Shown one piece after another: positions 1-7,983 of a stretch of 64,000 nucleotides of DNA. The DNA is from Paracoccus onubensis (lineage in GTDB: Bacteria > Pseudomonadota > Alphaproteobacteria > Rhodobacterales > Rhodobacteraceae): contig NZ_QZCG01000011.1 of the NCBI RefSeq assembly GCF_003591515.1, positions 1 through 64,000 on the forward strand, in the 5' to 3' direction. The notes below the pieces were generated by a model. The model ran no database searches, was not told where the DNA came from, and saw only the letters and a list, made by a program, of their open reading frames with translations. The position numbers and the translations under genes were made by a program. Position 1 is the first letter of the stretch. The number at the start of each line of letters is the position of its first letter.

Positions 1-35
1 CGCGAAATGACCGCATCGCCGCTCCCCCGCCCGGC

Positions 36-1574
36 TCAGCCCTCGTCGCTTTCAAGCGCAAGCGGCGCAAGCGGCACGGTCAGATCCTCGGTCGAAAGCG
101 CGGCCGAAGGGCGGGCCAGCCGCGCCCGGGTGATCCAGTAAAGCCGCTCCTGCGCGCGGGTGATCGCCACATAGGCCAGCCGTTTCCACAGCGCGATCCC
201 GGCTTCCGAACGGCCCGACCATGCGGCGGCACTGATATCGGGGCCGAAGACCTGCACATCGGGCCATTGCGAGCCCTGCGCCTTGTGGATCGTGACCGCC
301 GCGCCATGCAGGAAAGCCGCGCCCATATTGGCGGCAAAGGGGATAAAGGGTTCCTCGGCATCCGGCATCTCGATCTTGACGATGCTGGCGGCGGACAGGC
401 GGGGATCCTCCGCGCCGATCACATGCAGACGGGAAAAGCCCGGTTTGCGGCCCGGCCCCAGATAGATCACCTGAGCGCCCTTGATCAGGCCCCGCGCCTC
501 CAGATCAATCCGCTTCTTGCGATGTTTCAGTGGCAGTTCCAGCCCGTCGCAGATCAGCGGCTCTCCGGGCAGAAGCGCGTCGCCCGGCGCGCCGAAAGCC
601 GAGCGGAACGCATGGATCAGCCGGATCCGCGTGGCATTGCGCCAGACCAGAACCGGGCTGCGGGCCATCAGATCGCTTTCCACCCGCTCGGCCCAGATCA
701 CGCGGGGATCGCGGGCGGCGGCCTCGCGGATCATCTGCTCGAATTCGCGGAATTCAAGGCCCTCATCGGCAAGCGCATGGGCCAGATCAAGGATCGGGCT
801 GTCATCGGCCTGACGGTGGATCCGGCTCAGCATCAGCCGTTGGGATTCGGTCAACCGATCGAAGACCATCTCGCCCGACTGGCCGACAGGCGCAAGCTGC
901 GCCGGATCGCCGAACAGGACCAGCACCGGGAAAATCTCGCGCAGATCGTCGAATTGCTTTTCATCCAGCATCGAGGCTTCGTCGATCAGCCCGATATCCA
1001 GCCCATCCTCGCGCCGTTTCCAGCCCTTGATGAAATCCGAGCCGCGCAGCCCCGCCGCCGCCAATGCGCCGGGAATGCTGGCATTCTGGTCGTAGAATGC
1101 CTTTGCGCGATCAAGCGCGGCATCGGTCAGCCCCTCGACCGTGGGACGGGTGGCATCGCCCGCCAGCCATTCGGCGATGCGTTCATATTCGGGGTCATAG
1201 ACCGGGGTGTACAGGATCCGGTGGATCGTCGTGGCCGGAACGCCCCTGTTGCGCAGCACCGAGGCGGCCTTGTTCGTGGGGGCAAGGATCGCGACGGTGC
1301 GGCGGTCCTTGCGGGCGCGGCCCTCGTAATCGGCACTGACCAGCTCGACGCCCGCTTCGCGCAGGGCACGGGTGATTTCCGACAGAAGCAGGGTCTTCCC
1401 CGATCCCGCCTTGCCGATCACCGCCATGACGCGGCTCTTTCCGGGAAGCGGCGGCAGCAATTCCTCGCTCGTCAGGTCGATCCCTGCCGAGAGGAAGCAT
1501 TCCGCCAGACTGTCCCACGCATCAGCCTGATCCGGGGAAAGCGACGGCAAAGAGGTGAGGCTTTGGCCAGTCAT
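36..1574 (-). CDS. RecD-like ATP-dependent DNA helicase (AAA family)
   Basis: A 512-residue superfamily-1 helicase. A Walker A motif GKAGSGKT lies at about residues 54-61, a Walker B IDEAS precedes the GDPAQL motif, and the C-terminus has HKAQGSQWPDV and VAITRAQERLYW (the UvrD_C_2/RecD-type motifs). It is likely to unwind DNA in repair or recombination; no nuclease domain is visible, so 'exonuclease V' is not supported. I start at the ATG at 1574 (MTGQSLTS) because the frame upstream runs through a dispersed repeat and has no helicase likeness. It is divergent from the PIG-L gene. Confidence 0.85.
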   Translation of the reverse strand: MTGQSLTSLPSLSPDQADAWDSLAECFLSAGIDLTSEELLPPLPGKSRVMAVIGKAGSGKTLLLSEITRALREAGVELVSADYEGRARKDRRTVAILAPTNKAASVLRNRGVPATTIHRILYTPVYDPEYERIAEWLAGDATRPTVEGLTDAALDRAKAFYDQNASIPGALAAAGLRGSDFIKGWKRREDGLDIGLIDEASMLDEKQFDDLREIFPVLVLFGDPAQLAPVGQSGEMVFDRLTESQRLMLSRIHRQADDSPILDLAHALADEGLEFREFEQMIREAAARDPRVIWAERVESDLMARSPVLVWRNATRIRLIHAFRSAFGAPGDALLPGEPLICDGLELPLKHRKKRIDLEARGLIKGAQVIYLGPGRKPGFSRLHVIGAEDPRLSAASIVKIEMPDAEEPFIPFAANMGAAFLHGAAVTIHKAQGSQWPDVQVFGPDISAAAWSGRSEAGIALWKRLAYVAITRAQERLYWITRARLARPSAALSTEDLTVPLAPLALESDEG

Positions 1575-1636
1575 GCGCAAGCTCTTATCGCGGCAGGCCC
1601 CGAAAGCGAAGAGAGGAAGCGCCGTGAAATGCCGGA

Positions 1637-1725
1637 GCGGGGGATTTTGCATCCCCCGCGCCCCCTGCAAGGTATTTGAACAAAGAAGAAATATGCCGAA
1701 AGGGCAAGGGTCCGGAGCGATCCGG
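1637..1725 (-). repeat. R1 dispersed repeat, copy 1 (with leader)
   Basis: The core at 1637-1690, read on the minus strand, is TTCTTCTTTG..CAAATACCTTGC..GGGGG followed by a perfect 9-bp hairpin (GCGGGGGAT, 5-nt loop, ATCCCCCGC at 1637-1659). A leader shared with copies 3 and 5 (CGGAGCGATCCGG at 1713-1725) lies on its 5' side. This copy sits between two divergent genes, unlike the others. Confidence 0.8.
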
Positions 1726-1837
1726 ATGCAGGGCGGGTGGAGAGATCGCTGGAACCGGCTCTGAACACGGCGCTTGCACAAGCCTTGCCCCCCCGTCATT
1801 TATGCGGAAGGCAGGAACAGGGCGAGGGCCGGAGGGA

Positions 1838-2716
1838 ATGGCGGAGAAGAACCCATATAGGCAATATGTCTCGGATTTCGCGCGGCTGCTTGCACGAGGA
1901 CGGGATCTGCCGCTTGGCGGTTTCCCTGCCATGACCGGGCAGGCACAGGCAGAAGACGCGCCAACCGCACTGATCTTCGCCCCGCATCCCGATGACGAAT
2001 GCATCATCGGCGGCCTGCCGCTGCGGCTGTTGCGCGAACTTGGTTACCGTATCGTCAATGTCGCCGTTACTCAGGGCAGCCGCGAGGACCGGCGGGCGGA
2101 ACGCTGGCAGGAACTGGCGCAGGGCTGTGCCGCTTTGGGCTTCGGCCTGATTGCGACCGGCGATGGCGGGCTGACCCGGATCCGGCCCGAGACCCGCGAA
2201 CAGGAGGCGCCGCATTGGCGCAGCGCCGTGGATGTCATTTCGGGGATCATCGCCGCGCATCGCCCGCAGGTCGTGTTCTTTCCGCATGACGATGACTGGA
2301 ACCAGACCCATATCGGCACGCATCTGCTGCTGACCGATGCCTTGCGCGAGCAACCCGAGGGCTTTGCCTGCCATGTCGTCGAAACCGAATTCTGGGGCGC
2401 GATGGACAGCCCCAACCTGATGGTCGAATCCGGTGATCACGATGTGGCCGACCTGATCGCCGCCCTGTCCTGCCATGTCGGCGAGGTGCGGCGGAATCCC
2501 TATCACCTGCGCCTGCCCGGCTGGATGATCGACAATGTGCGCAGGGGCGGCGAGCTTGTCATGGGTCAGGGTCAGGCCGCGCCGGATTTCACCTTTGCCA
2601 CGCTTTACCGCCTGCGCCGCTGGCAGGATGGCGCATTGCGTGATGTGCTGGATCAGGGCCGCGCAGTCGCAGTATCTCAGGATCTGGCCGATCTGTTTCC
2701 GGCATTGGGAGATTGA
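1838..2716 (+). CDS. PIG-L/LmbE family N-acetylglucosaminyl deacetylase
   Basis: A 292-residue Zn-dependent de-N-acetylase of the PIG-L/LmbE family. The signature metal site PHPDDE is near residue 50, and a second motif PHDDDWNQTH follows about 100 residues later. The family removes acetyl groups from GlcNAc-containing molecules; the exact substrate is not readable. I use the ATG at 1838 (MAEKNPY), preceded by GAGGGCCGGAGG; an ATG at 1802 is possible. nagB starts 5 nt after the stop, so the pair is probably one operon acting on amino sugars, with deacetylation feeding a glucosamine-phosphate deaminase. Confidence 0.85.
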   Translation: MAEKNPYRQYVSDFARLLARGRDLPLGGFPAMTGQAQAEDAPTALIFAPHPDDECIIGGLPLRLLRELGYRIVNVAVTQGSREDRRAERWQELAQGCAALGFGLIATGDGGLTRIRPETREQEAPHWRSAVDVISGIIAAHRPQVVFFPHDDDWNQTHIGTHLLLTDALREQPEGFACHVVETEFWGAMDSPNLMVESGDHDVADLIAALSCHVGEVRRNPYHLRLPGWMIDNVRRGGELVMGQGQAAPDFTFATLYRLRRWQDGALRDVLDQGRAVAVSQDLADLFPALGD

Positions 2717-2720
2717 GCGA

Positions 2721-3500
2721 ATGGAAGTCATCACCCGCAGCACCGCCGAACAGGCCGTCAGGCTGGTCGCAAAGCTGCTTGAGGCGCGGATCCGCACGAA
2801 ACCCGACGCCGTTCTGGGCCTCGCGACCGGCCGGACCATGGAGCAGGTCTATGCCGAACTGGTCGCCAGCGGCGTGTCGCTGGCCCGCTGCACCAGCTTC
2901 AATCTTGACGAATATATCGGCCTGTCGCCCGAGGATCCGAATTCCTATCGCAGCTATATGAACGAACATCTGTTCTCGAAGACCGATATCGATCCGGCCA
3001 ATACGCATGTCCCGGATGGCGCTGCAGCCGATCTGAAGGCGGCGGCGCAGGATTACGAAAACCGGATCTCGCAAGCGGGCGGGATCGATCTTCAGCTTCT
3101 GGGGATCGGCGAAGCAGGGCATATCGGCTTCAACGAACCGTTATCCTCGCTGATGTCGCGGACTCGCGACAAGGCGCTGACCCCGGTGACGCGGGCGCAG
3201 AATGCCGGGATGTTCGGCGGCGACCCGGACCGGGTGCCGAAACGCGCCCTGACGATGGGGGTGGGCACGATTCTGGACGCGCGGGAACTGATCCTGCTTG
3301 CGACCGGTCCGGCCAAGGCCGCCATCGTCGCCCGCGCCGTCGAGGGGCCGGTGACCTCGATGATCAGCGCCTCGGCGCTTCAGCTTCACCCGAATTGCAA
3401 GATCATCGTGGACGAGGCGGCGGCAAGCCAGCTTGAAGGCCGCGAATATTACGATTTCGTCTTCGCGAACGAGCCCGAATGGGACGGGTTCAGGGACTGA
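2721..3500 (+). CDS. nagB: Glucosamine-6-phosphate deaminase
   Basis: A 259-residue NagB converting glucosamine-6-phosphate to fructose-6-phosphate and ammonia. Seen: GLATGRT phosphate loop, FNLDEY with the general-base Asp at residue 63, and GHIGFNEP with His134 and Glu139. The residue matching catalytic Asp141 of the E. coli enzyme is Ala132 (GIGEAGHIGF), where homologues usually have Asp or Asn. The rest of the active site and the length are normal, so it may be active or altered. The start at 2721 lies 4 nt after the PIG-L stop, which argues for co-expression. Confidence 0.9.
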   Translation: MEVITRSTAEQAVRLVAKLLEARIRTKPDAVLGLATGRTMEQVYAELVASGVSLARCTSFNLDEYIGLSPEDPNSYRSYMNEHLFSKTDIDPANTHVPDGAAADLKAAAQDYENRISQAGGIDLQLLGIGEAGHIGFNEPLSSLMSRTRDKALTPVTRAQNAGMFGGDPDRVPKRALTMGVGTILDARELILLATGPAKAAIVARAVEGPVTSMISASALQLHPNCKIIVDEAAASQLEGREYYDFVFANEPEWDGFRD

Positions 3501-3556
3501 CGAAGAGTCACAGCCGGACAAATATCATCCGACCCTGCCTGCCTCGGCCTCCACTC

Positions 3557-3610
3557 TTCTTCTTTGCTCAAATACCTTGCCGGGGGTCCGGGGGATGCAA
3601 AATCCCCCGG
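3557..3610 (+). repeat. R1 dispersed repeat, copy 2
   Basis: TTCTTCTTTGCTCAAATACCTTGC followed by GGGGG and a perfect 9-bp hairpin (CCGGGGGAT / ATCCCCCGG, loop GCAAA, 3588-3610). It lies between convergent nagB and the uracil-DNA glycosylase gene, in the same sense as nagB. It could act as an mRNA 3' end, but there is no T tract after the hairpin. Confidence 0.8.
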
Positions 3611-3710
3611 CCTTCGCGGGACGCAAAAAACCCGCAGCCATGTTCAATTCAAAACCGTCACACTCGACAAAGCCGGCTGACCTGCGCCTCTTGCGCCCCA
3701 GCTGTGCCGC

Positions 3711-4514
3711 CTAGCCCTCCAGCCGCGCGGCGATCGACAGCAGATCCGCCCATGCCTCGCGTTTGGCGGGCGGGTTGCGCAGCAGATAGGCGGGATGGGT
3801 CATCGGCAATGCGGGCAGGCCGAAAGCCTCGGTCCAGGTGCCGCGCAGGCGCAGGATGCCGCGGCGGCCAAGGGCGGCCTGACAGGGAATATTGCCCATC
3901 AGCACGATCAGATCCGGCGCGGCCAGTTCGATATGGCGGCGGACGAATGGCAGGCTCAGCGCGATCTCTTCGGGGCTGGGGTCACGGTTTCCGGGGGGCC
4001 GCCAGGTCAGGACATTGATGATATACAGCGCCTTTTCGGCATCCACCGCATCCCGTGACAGCCCGATCGCGCCGAACATCTGATCCAGCAACTGCCCGGC
4101 ACGGCCGACGAATGGCCGGCCCTCGCGATCCTCCTGATCGCCCGGAGCCTCACCCAGAATCAGCAACCGCGCCTTGGGATTGCCATCCGAGAAACAGAAA
4201 TTCCGCGCGCCCTTCTTCAGTTCGATCCCGTCGAACCGTTCCTGCAGGGTCGCCAGGGCTTCCAGACTGTCGGCAGAGGCGGCCAATGCTTCGGCCTCGG
4301 CTACCGGCGGCTCCGGCTCGCCCGCAGGTTTCGCGGCCACGGGCTGAACCGTCGGCGCAGGCGCGGCGGCGCGGGGCCGGTCCTGCAAGGCGAATCGGTC
4401 AAGCGGCGCATCGGCGACAGGTTCGTCCGCGCCCATCTCGGCCTGCCATTCAAGCAGCGCCAGCGCCGTGTCCGCGTCAAGTTCGATGCCCTGATATGTC
4501 GGATTCCCGCCCAT
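3711..4514 (-). CDS. Family-4-type uracil-DNA glycosylase lacking the Fe-S cysteines
   Basis: A 267-residue protein with the family-4 UDG motifs GEAPGDQEDREGRPFVGRAG and a C-terminal THPAYLLRNP, so it should excise uracil from DNA. The N-terminal third is Ala/Pro-rich and probably disordered. Typical family-4 enzymes bind a 4Fe-4S cluster through four cysteines; only two Cys are present here (NFCFSD and NIPCQA), and the usual VxKCRPPGNR and C-P-x-L positions read LTWRPPGNR and LSLPFV. It is therefore a cluster-less variant. It is a single gene, convergent with nagB. Confidence 0.85.
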   Translation of the reverse strand: MGGNPTYQGIELDADTALALLEWQAEMGADEPVADAPLDRFALQDRPRAAAPAPTVQPVAAKPAGEPEPPVAEAEALAASADSLEALATLQERFDGIELKKGARNFCFSDGNPKARLLILGEAPGDQEDREGRPFVGRAGQLLDQMFGAIGLSRDAVDAEKALYIINVLTWRPPGNRDPSPEEIALSLPFVRRHIELAAPDLIVLMGNIPCQAALGRRGILRLRGTWTEAFGLPALPMTHPAYLLRNPPAKREAWADLLSIAARLEG

Positions 4515-4603
4515 GCTGCCAGATTAGCGCATTTCAGGGCGAAATGGACAGCGCTTCCCGGGCCGGGAATACAGGGGCATATCCGCCGCCGCGCCCATGG
4601 GCA

Positions 4604-5308
4604 TCAATCGGTCACCAGCATATATCCCGCCCCGCGCACCGTTTGCAGAAAGCGCGGCTCTTTCGGGTCGGGTTCGATCTTGCGGCGCAGCCGGGTGATC
4701 TGCACATCGATGGCGCGCTCGGAATTCTCGGATTCCTCGCCGGTGCCGCGCCCCAGATCCTCGATCAGCTCGGACCGGCTGACCGCCTGACCGCGACTTG
4801 CCGCCAGCCGCCGCAACAGTGCCTGTTCGGTGCCCGTCAGCCGCAGATGGGAATCGCCCTGCCAAAGTTCCGCCTTCTCGGTATCGTAGCGCAGCATCCC
4901 CAAGGTCAGGAATTTGGGCTGCACGGTCTCGGTCGCCGGGACGCGGCGCAGGATGGCGGCGATTCGCAACAGCAATTCCCGCGGCTCGAAGGGCTTGGCC
5001 AGGTAATCGTCGGCGCCGCTTTCAAGCCCGGTAATCCGGTCCCCGGTCTCGCCTCTGGCCGTCAGCATCAGGATCGGCATGTCCGACCGCTCGCGCAGAT
5101 GGCGGGACAGGGAATAACCATCCTCCCCGGGCATCATCACATCCAGCACAACCAGATCGAAATCCAGCCCGGCCAGCAGCCGCCGCGCCTGCGACGCATC
5201 CCGGGCGCAGGTGATCAGAAAACCGTTCTTGCGCAGGAAGCGGCCCAGAAGGCTGCGGATGCGCTCATCGTCATCGACGATCAGAATATGTGTATCTTGG
5301 CTGCTCAT
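4604..5308 (-). CDS. petR: OmpR-family response regulator PetR
   Basis: A 234-residue regulator. The receiver domain (about 1-120) has VDDDE and the phospho-acceptor in VLDVMMPG with the KPF lysine; a winged-helix DNA-binding domain ends RLRRKIEPDPKEPRFLQTVRGAGYML. The gene is immediately downstream of a MarR-type gene, the arrangement of petP-petR in Rhodobacter capsulatus, where PetR is needed for cytochrome bc1 and c2 expression. That assignment rests on family and gene order. Its start overlaps the end of petP by 38 nt, suggesting translational coupling. No partner histidine kinase is nearby. Confidence 0.85.
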   Translation of the reverse strand: MSSQDTHILIVDDDERIRSLLGRFLRKNGFLITCARDASQARRLLAGLDFDLVVLDVMMPGEDGYSLSRHLRERSDMPILMLTARGETGDRITGLESGADDYLAKPFEPRELLLRIAAILRRVPATETVQPKFLTLGMLRYDTEKAELWQGDSHLRLTGTEQALLRRLAASRGQAVSRSELIEDLGRGTGEESENSERAIDVQITRLRRKIEPDPKEPRFLQTVRGAGYMLVTD

Positions 5309-5843
5309 TGGCGGGGTCTTTTTGATCCTCGGGCAAATCCTTGACTGACTGATACAGCCCGCGCGTCGCGGGGTCCATCATTGCCTCCAGCACCTGCCGA
5401 AAACCCGCCACCGCCTGAGGCCCGGCAGTACGATAGGCGGTCCGCATCCGGGCACGCTGCGCCTCGGACAGCCGGCGTTCCAGTTCGGTTCCCTTTTCGG
5501 TCAGGAAAAGCTGACGTTCGCGGCGGTCCCGGCGTCCGATCTTGCTTTCGACCAGCCCGTCCTCGATCAGGGTGCGCAGAACCCGGTTCAGGGATTGCTT
5601 GGTCACGCCCAGAACCGCAAGAAGCGAGGTCACGGTCAGTCCCGGCCCCCGGCTGATGAAATGCAGCGCGCGGTGATGGGCGCGGCCGTAATCCATTTCG
5701 GCCAGAATCATGTCCGGATCGGCCGTAAAGGCGCGATAGGCGAAGAACATCGCCTCGATTCCGCGCCGCAACTGGTCATCGGTCAGAAACAGCAGATCTT
5801 CGCCAATCATCCCCGGCATCCTGATATTCTGCTGCATGTTCAT
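5271..5843 (-). CDS. petP: MarR-family regulator PetP
   Basis: A 190-residue MarR-type winged-helix protein; the recognition region is LTVTSLLAVLGVTKQSLNRVLRTLIEDGLVESKIGRRDRRERQ-like at mid-protein. I choose the ATG at 5843 (MNMQQNIR) because GGATGGAAGGAA sits just upstream; the frame stays open further 5' without homology. It is the first gene of the petPR pair and divergent from ilvE; paired palindromes in the shared spacer are possible operator sites. Confidence 0.85.
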   Translation of the reverse strand: MNMQQNIRMPGMIGEDLLFLTDDQLRRGIEAMFFAYRAFTADPDMILAEMDYGRAHHRALHFISRGPGLTVTSLLAVLGVTKQSLNRVLRTLIEDGLVESKIGRRDRRERQLFLTEKGTELERRLSEAQRARMRTAYRTAGPQAVAGFRQVLEAMMDPATRGLYQSVKDLPEDQKDPANEQPRYTYSDRR

Positions 5844-5930
5844 TTCCTTCCATCCATTTACCGGCTTGATAGGGCAGCCTTGTTGACTTTCCAAGATTCG
5901 ATTGCTAGCCGTCAAGCATCTTACGCAAGA

Positions 5931-5980
5931 AATTGGCCAATTCCGGGGTTATTTGCGCAAGATCCGAAAATTCCGGAATT
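5931..5980. promoter_or_regulatory. Paired palindromes in the petP-ilvE spacer
   Basis: Two perfect 12-bp palindromes, AATTGGCCAATT (5931-5942) and AATTCCGGAATT (5969-5980), have centres 38 bp apart, with an 8-bp palindrome TTGCGCAA (5953-5960) between them. They lie directly upstream of ilvE. They look like operator half-sites for a dimeric regulator such as the divergent MarR-type PetP or an Lrp-type protein; this is inference. Confidence 0.45.
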
Positions 5981-5993
5981 GATGGAGAGTAAA

Positions 5994-6863
5994 ATGACGG
6001 CGGCATATGACGATCGTGACGGTAAAATCTGGATGGATGGCGAGTTGGTCGAATGGCGCGACGCGAAAGTGCATGTCCTGACCCATGCGCTGCATTACGC
6101 CAGCTCGGTTTTTGAAGGTGAGCGCTGCTATAACGGCAAGATTTTCAAAGGGCATGAGCATTCGCTGCGGCTGATCGAATCGGGCCGCCTGCTGGACATG
6201 CCGATCCCCTACTCCGCCGAAGAGATCGACATTGCCAAGGATGCCGTGCTGAAGGCCAATGGATTCACCGATGCCTATGTGCGCGCGGTCGCATGGCGCG
6301 GCTCGGGCGAGGATATGGGCGTGTCGGCCCGGAAGAACCCGGTGCGCATGGCTGTTTGCGCATGGGAATGGGGCAGCTATTACGGCGATGCCAAATGGCA
6401 GGGCGCCAAGCTGGACGTCGCCAAATGGAAGCGCCCCAGCCCGGAAACCATCCCCACCGCCGCCAAGGCTGCCGGTCTCTACATGATCTGCACCATGTCC
6501 AAACATGCCGCCGAGGCCAAGGGCTGCTCGGACGCGCTGTTCATGGACTGGGAGGGTTACGTGGCCGAGGCGACCGGCGCGAATATCTTCTTCGTCAAGG
6601 ATGGCGAGGTGCATACGCCGCTGGCCGATCGCTTCCTGAACGGCATCACCCGCCAGACCGTCATCCAGATGATCAAGGACAAGGGCGTGGCCGTGCATGA
6701 GCGCCGTATCAAGCCGGAAGAACTGGAAGATTTCCAGGAATGCTTCCTGACCGGAACCGCAGCCGAGGTGACGCCGGTCGGCCAGATCGGCGACTGGCAT
6801 TTCCAGGTCGGCCAGACCACGCGCGGCATCGCCGAGGATTACGAGAAACTCGTTCGGGCGTAA
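5994..6863 (+). CDS. ilvE: Branched-chain amino acid aminotransferase
   Basis: A 289-residue fold-type IV PLP aminotransferase acting on Val, Leu and Ile. The PLP lysine is Lys158 in TIPTAAKAAG, followed by GYVAEATGANIFFV, the family's cofactor-phosphate region. I choose the ATG at 5994, which has GGAGAG 4 nt upstream; an in-frame ATG at 5982 would place the start before that ribosome-binding site. It is probably monocistronic: a hairpin and repeat R2-A follow. Confidence 0.92.
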   Translation: MTAAYDDRDGKIWMDGELVEWRDAKVHVLTHALHYASSVFEGERCYNGKIFKGHEHSLRLIESGRLLDMPIPYSAEEIDIAKDAVLKANGFTDAYVRAVAWRGSGEDMGVSARKNPVRMAVCAWEWGSYYGDAKWQGAKLDVAKWKRPSPETIPTAAKAAGLYMICTMSKHAAEAKGCSDALFMDWEGYVAEATGANIFFVKDGEVHTPLADRFLNGITRQTVIQMIKDKGVAVHERRIKPEELEDFQECFLTGTAAEVTPVGQIGDWHFQVGQTTRGIAEDYEKLVRA

Positions 6864-6903
6864 GATATCGGTCCGGCAGGGGCGCCGTAACGGCGGCGCT
6901 TCG

Positions 6904-6939
6904 CCTCGCGCGGGATCAATGCGGCGCGAGGGTGGTTTT
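6904..6939 (+). terminator. Hairpin downstream of ilvE
   Basis: CCTCGCGC (6904-6911) pairs perfectly with GCGCGAGG (6924-6931) across a 12-nt loop, and TTTT follows at 6936-6939. Position and form fit a weak intrinsic terminator for ilvE. Confidence 0.45.
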
Positions 6940-6969
6940 GTGGCGGTACTGAACAGGAATAATCAGCTG

Positions 6970-7138
6970 CCGCTATATCCACGCCCGGAATCAAGGCCCG
7001 CCGGGCAGCGCCCGACCGCCCCAGTGGGCGGGCGCTTTGGTGACGTTGTCCTGCTAGCCGGGCGTCGTGCGGGATTGCACCATAAAATGCTGACCACGAT
7101 TGCCGTGATGCCCGCCCGCGGCCGGGCACTGCCCGGCT
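6970..7138 (+). repeat. R2 dispersed repeat, copy A
   Basis: A 169-bp element running from CCGCTATATCC to CACTGCCCGGCT, alignable along its length with copy B. Shared landmarks in order: CGGAATCAAGG, an extended GC hairpin (GCGCCCG..CGGGCGC), a GTTGTCCT/GTTATCCT block, TTGCACCATAAA, and GCGGCCGGGCAC. It fills the gene-free stretch 6864-7191 together with the ilvE hairpin. It has no coding character. Confidence 0.75.
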
Positions 7139-7191
7139 CTGCAAGGCTTTGATTCGATTAAAACCAGACCCCACGCCCGGATCTTGCGGCG

Positions 7192-7380
7192 TCAGACCGT
7201 CCGGCCGCGCGCGATTCGCAGATATTCGGCGGTCTTGCGATTCACCGAGCCACGCATCAAGGGGCGGCTATGCAGCGCCCAGATGGCCGGATGCATGCCC
7301 GATTCGCGTTCCTGACGTGTATATTCGCGCAGCCGGTTGTGATCGGGGCTGCGGGGCTGATCCTCGACATGCTTGTTCAT
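7192..7380 (-). CDS. Small hypothetical protein, 62 aa
   Basis: MNKHVEDQPRS... is a 62-residue, charged, soluble protein ending KTAEYLRIARGRTV. I do not recognise a domain. A strong ribosome-binding site (GGAGGAACCG) directly precedes the ATG at 7380, which supports it as real. It follows ptsN by 57 nt on the same strand, so it could be the last gene of the rnd-to-ptsN group. Function unknown. Confidence 0.6.
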   Translation of the reverse strand: MNKHVEDQPRSPDHNRLREYTRQERESGMHPAIWALHSRPLMRGSVNRKTAEYLRIARGRTV

Positions 7381-7437
7381 CGGTTCCTCCAAGGTGGCAG
7401 GAAGCCAGTATAGCGCCGAATCGCTCCGGCGCCAAAT

Positions 7438-7902
7438 TCAGGCCGCCTGAATGCCCTGCGCCGCCGCCAGAACCGCATGCAGCGCGGTCGGGCTGTCATT
7501 GGCGCGAAGCTTGCTGCGCAGATCGGGATCGCGCAAGGTCCGCGACACCAGCGCAAGCGCCTTGAGATGATCCACGCCGCCCGATTCCGGGGCAAGCAGG
7601 GCGAAGATCAGGTCAACCGGCTTGCGATCCACCGCATCGAAATCCAGCGGCTTGTCCAACCGCAGGAAAAGCCCGACGACCCGGTCAAGCTTGTGCAGGC
7701 GCGCATGGGGCAGGGCAACGCCCTCGCCGACGCCGGTCGGACCAAGGCTTTCGCGTTCCTGCAATGCGTCCAGCACCTCGGACGCATTCAGCCCGTATTG
7801 GGAATTTGCCAGGTCGGCCAGTTCCTGAAACAGCCTTTTCTTTGATGTTACCTGCCCGAGGGTGCGAACGGCCCCCGGCCCGAGAATCTCACTAAGTTGC
7901 AT
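7438..7902 (-). CDS. ptsN: PTS IIA-like nitrogen regulatory protein (EIIANtr)
   Basis: A 154-residue EIIA of the fructose/nitrogen type. The phospho-accepting His66 lies in GVALPHARL. In the PTSNtr it receives phosphate from EINtr (ptsP, in this window at 23859) through NPr/HPr, and in proteobacteria it controls K+ transport and nitrogen or carbon responses by protein contacts. It lies 81 nt downstream of hpf on the same strand, the usual pairing. Confidence 0.9.
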   Translation of the reverse strand: MQLSEILGPGAVRTLGQVTSKKRLFQELADLANSQYGLNASEVLDALQERESLGPTGVGEGVALPHARLHKLDRVVGLFLRLDKPLDFDAVDRKPVDLIFALLAPESGGVDHLKALALVSRTLRDPDLRSKLRANDSPTALHAVLAAAQGIQAA

Positions 7903-7983
7903 TCAGTCCTGTCTTTCCTACGCTTGCCGCCCCGACAAGCCTGTTGCCGGGGCGGTTCCGTCCGGAACGCGGAGCGCGACCGG

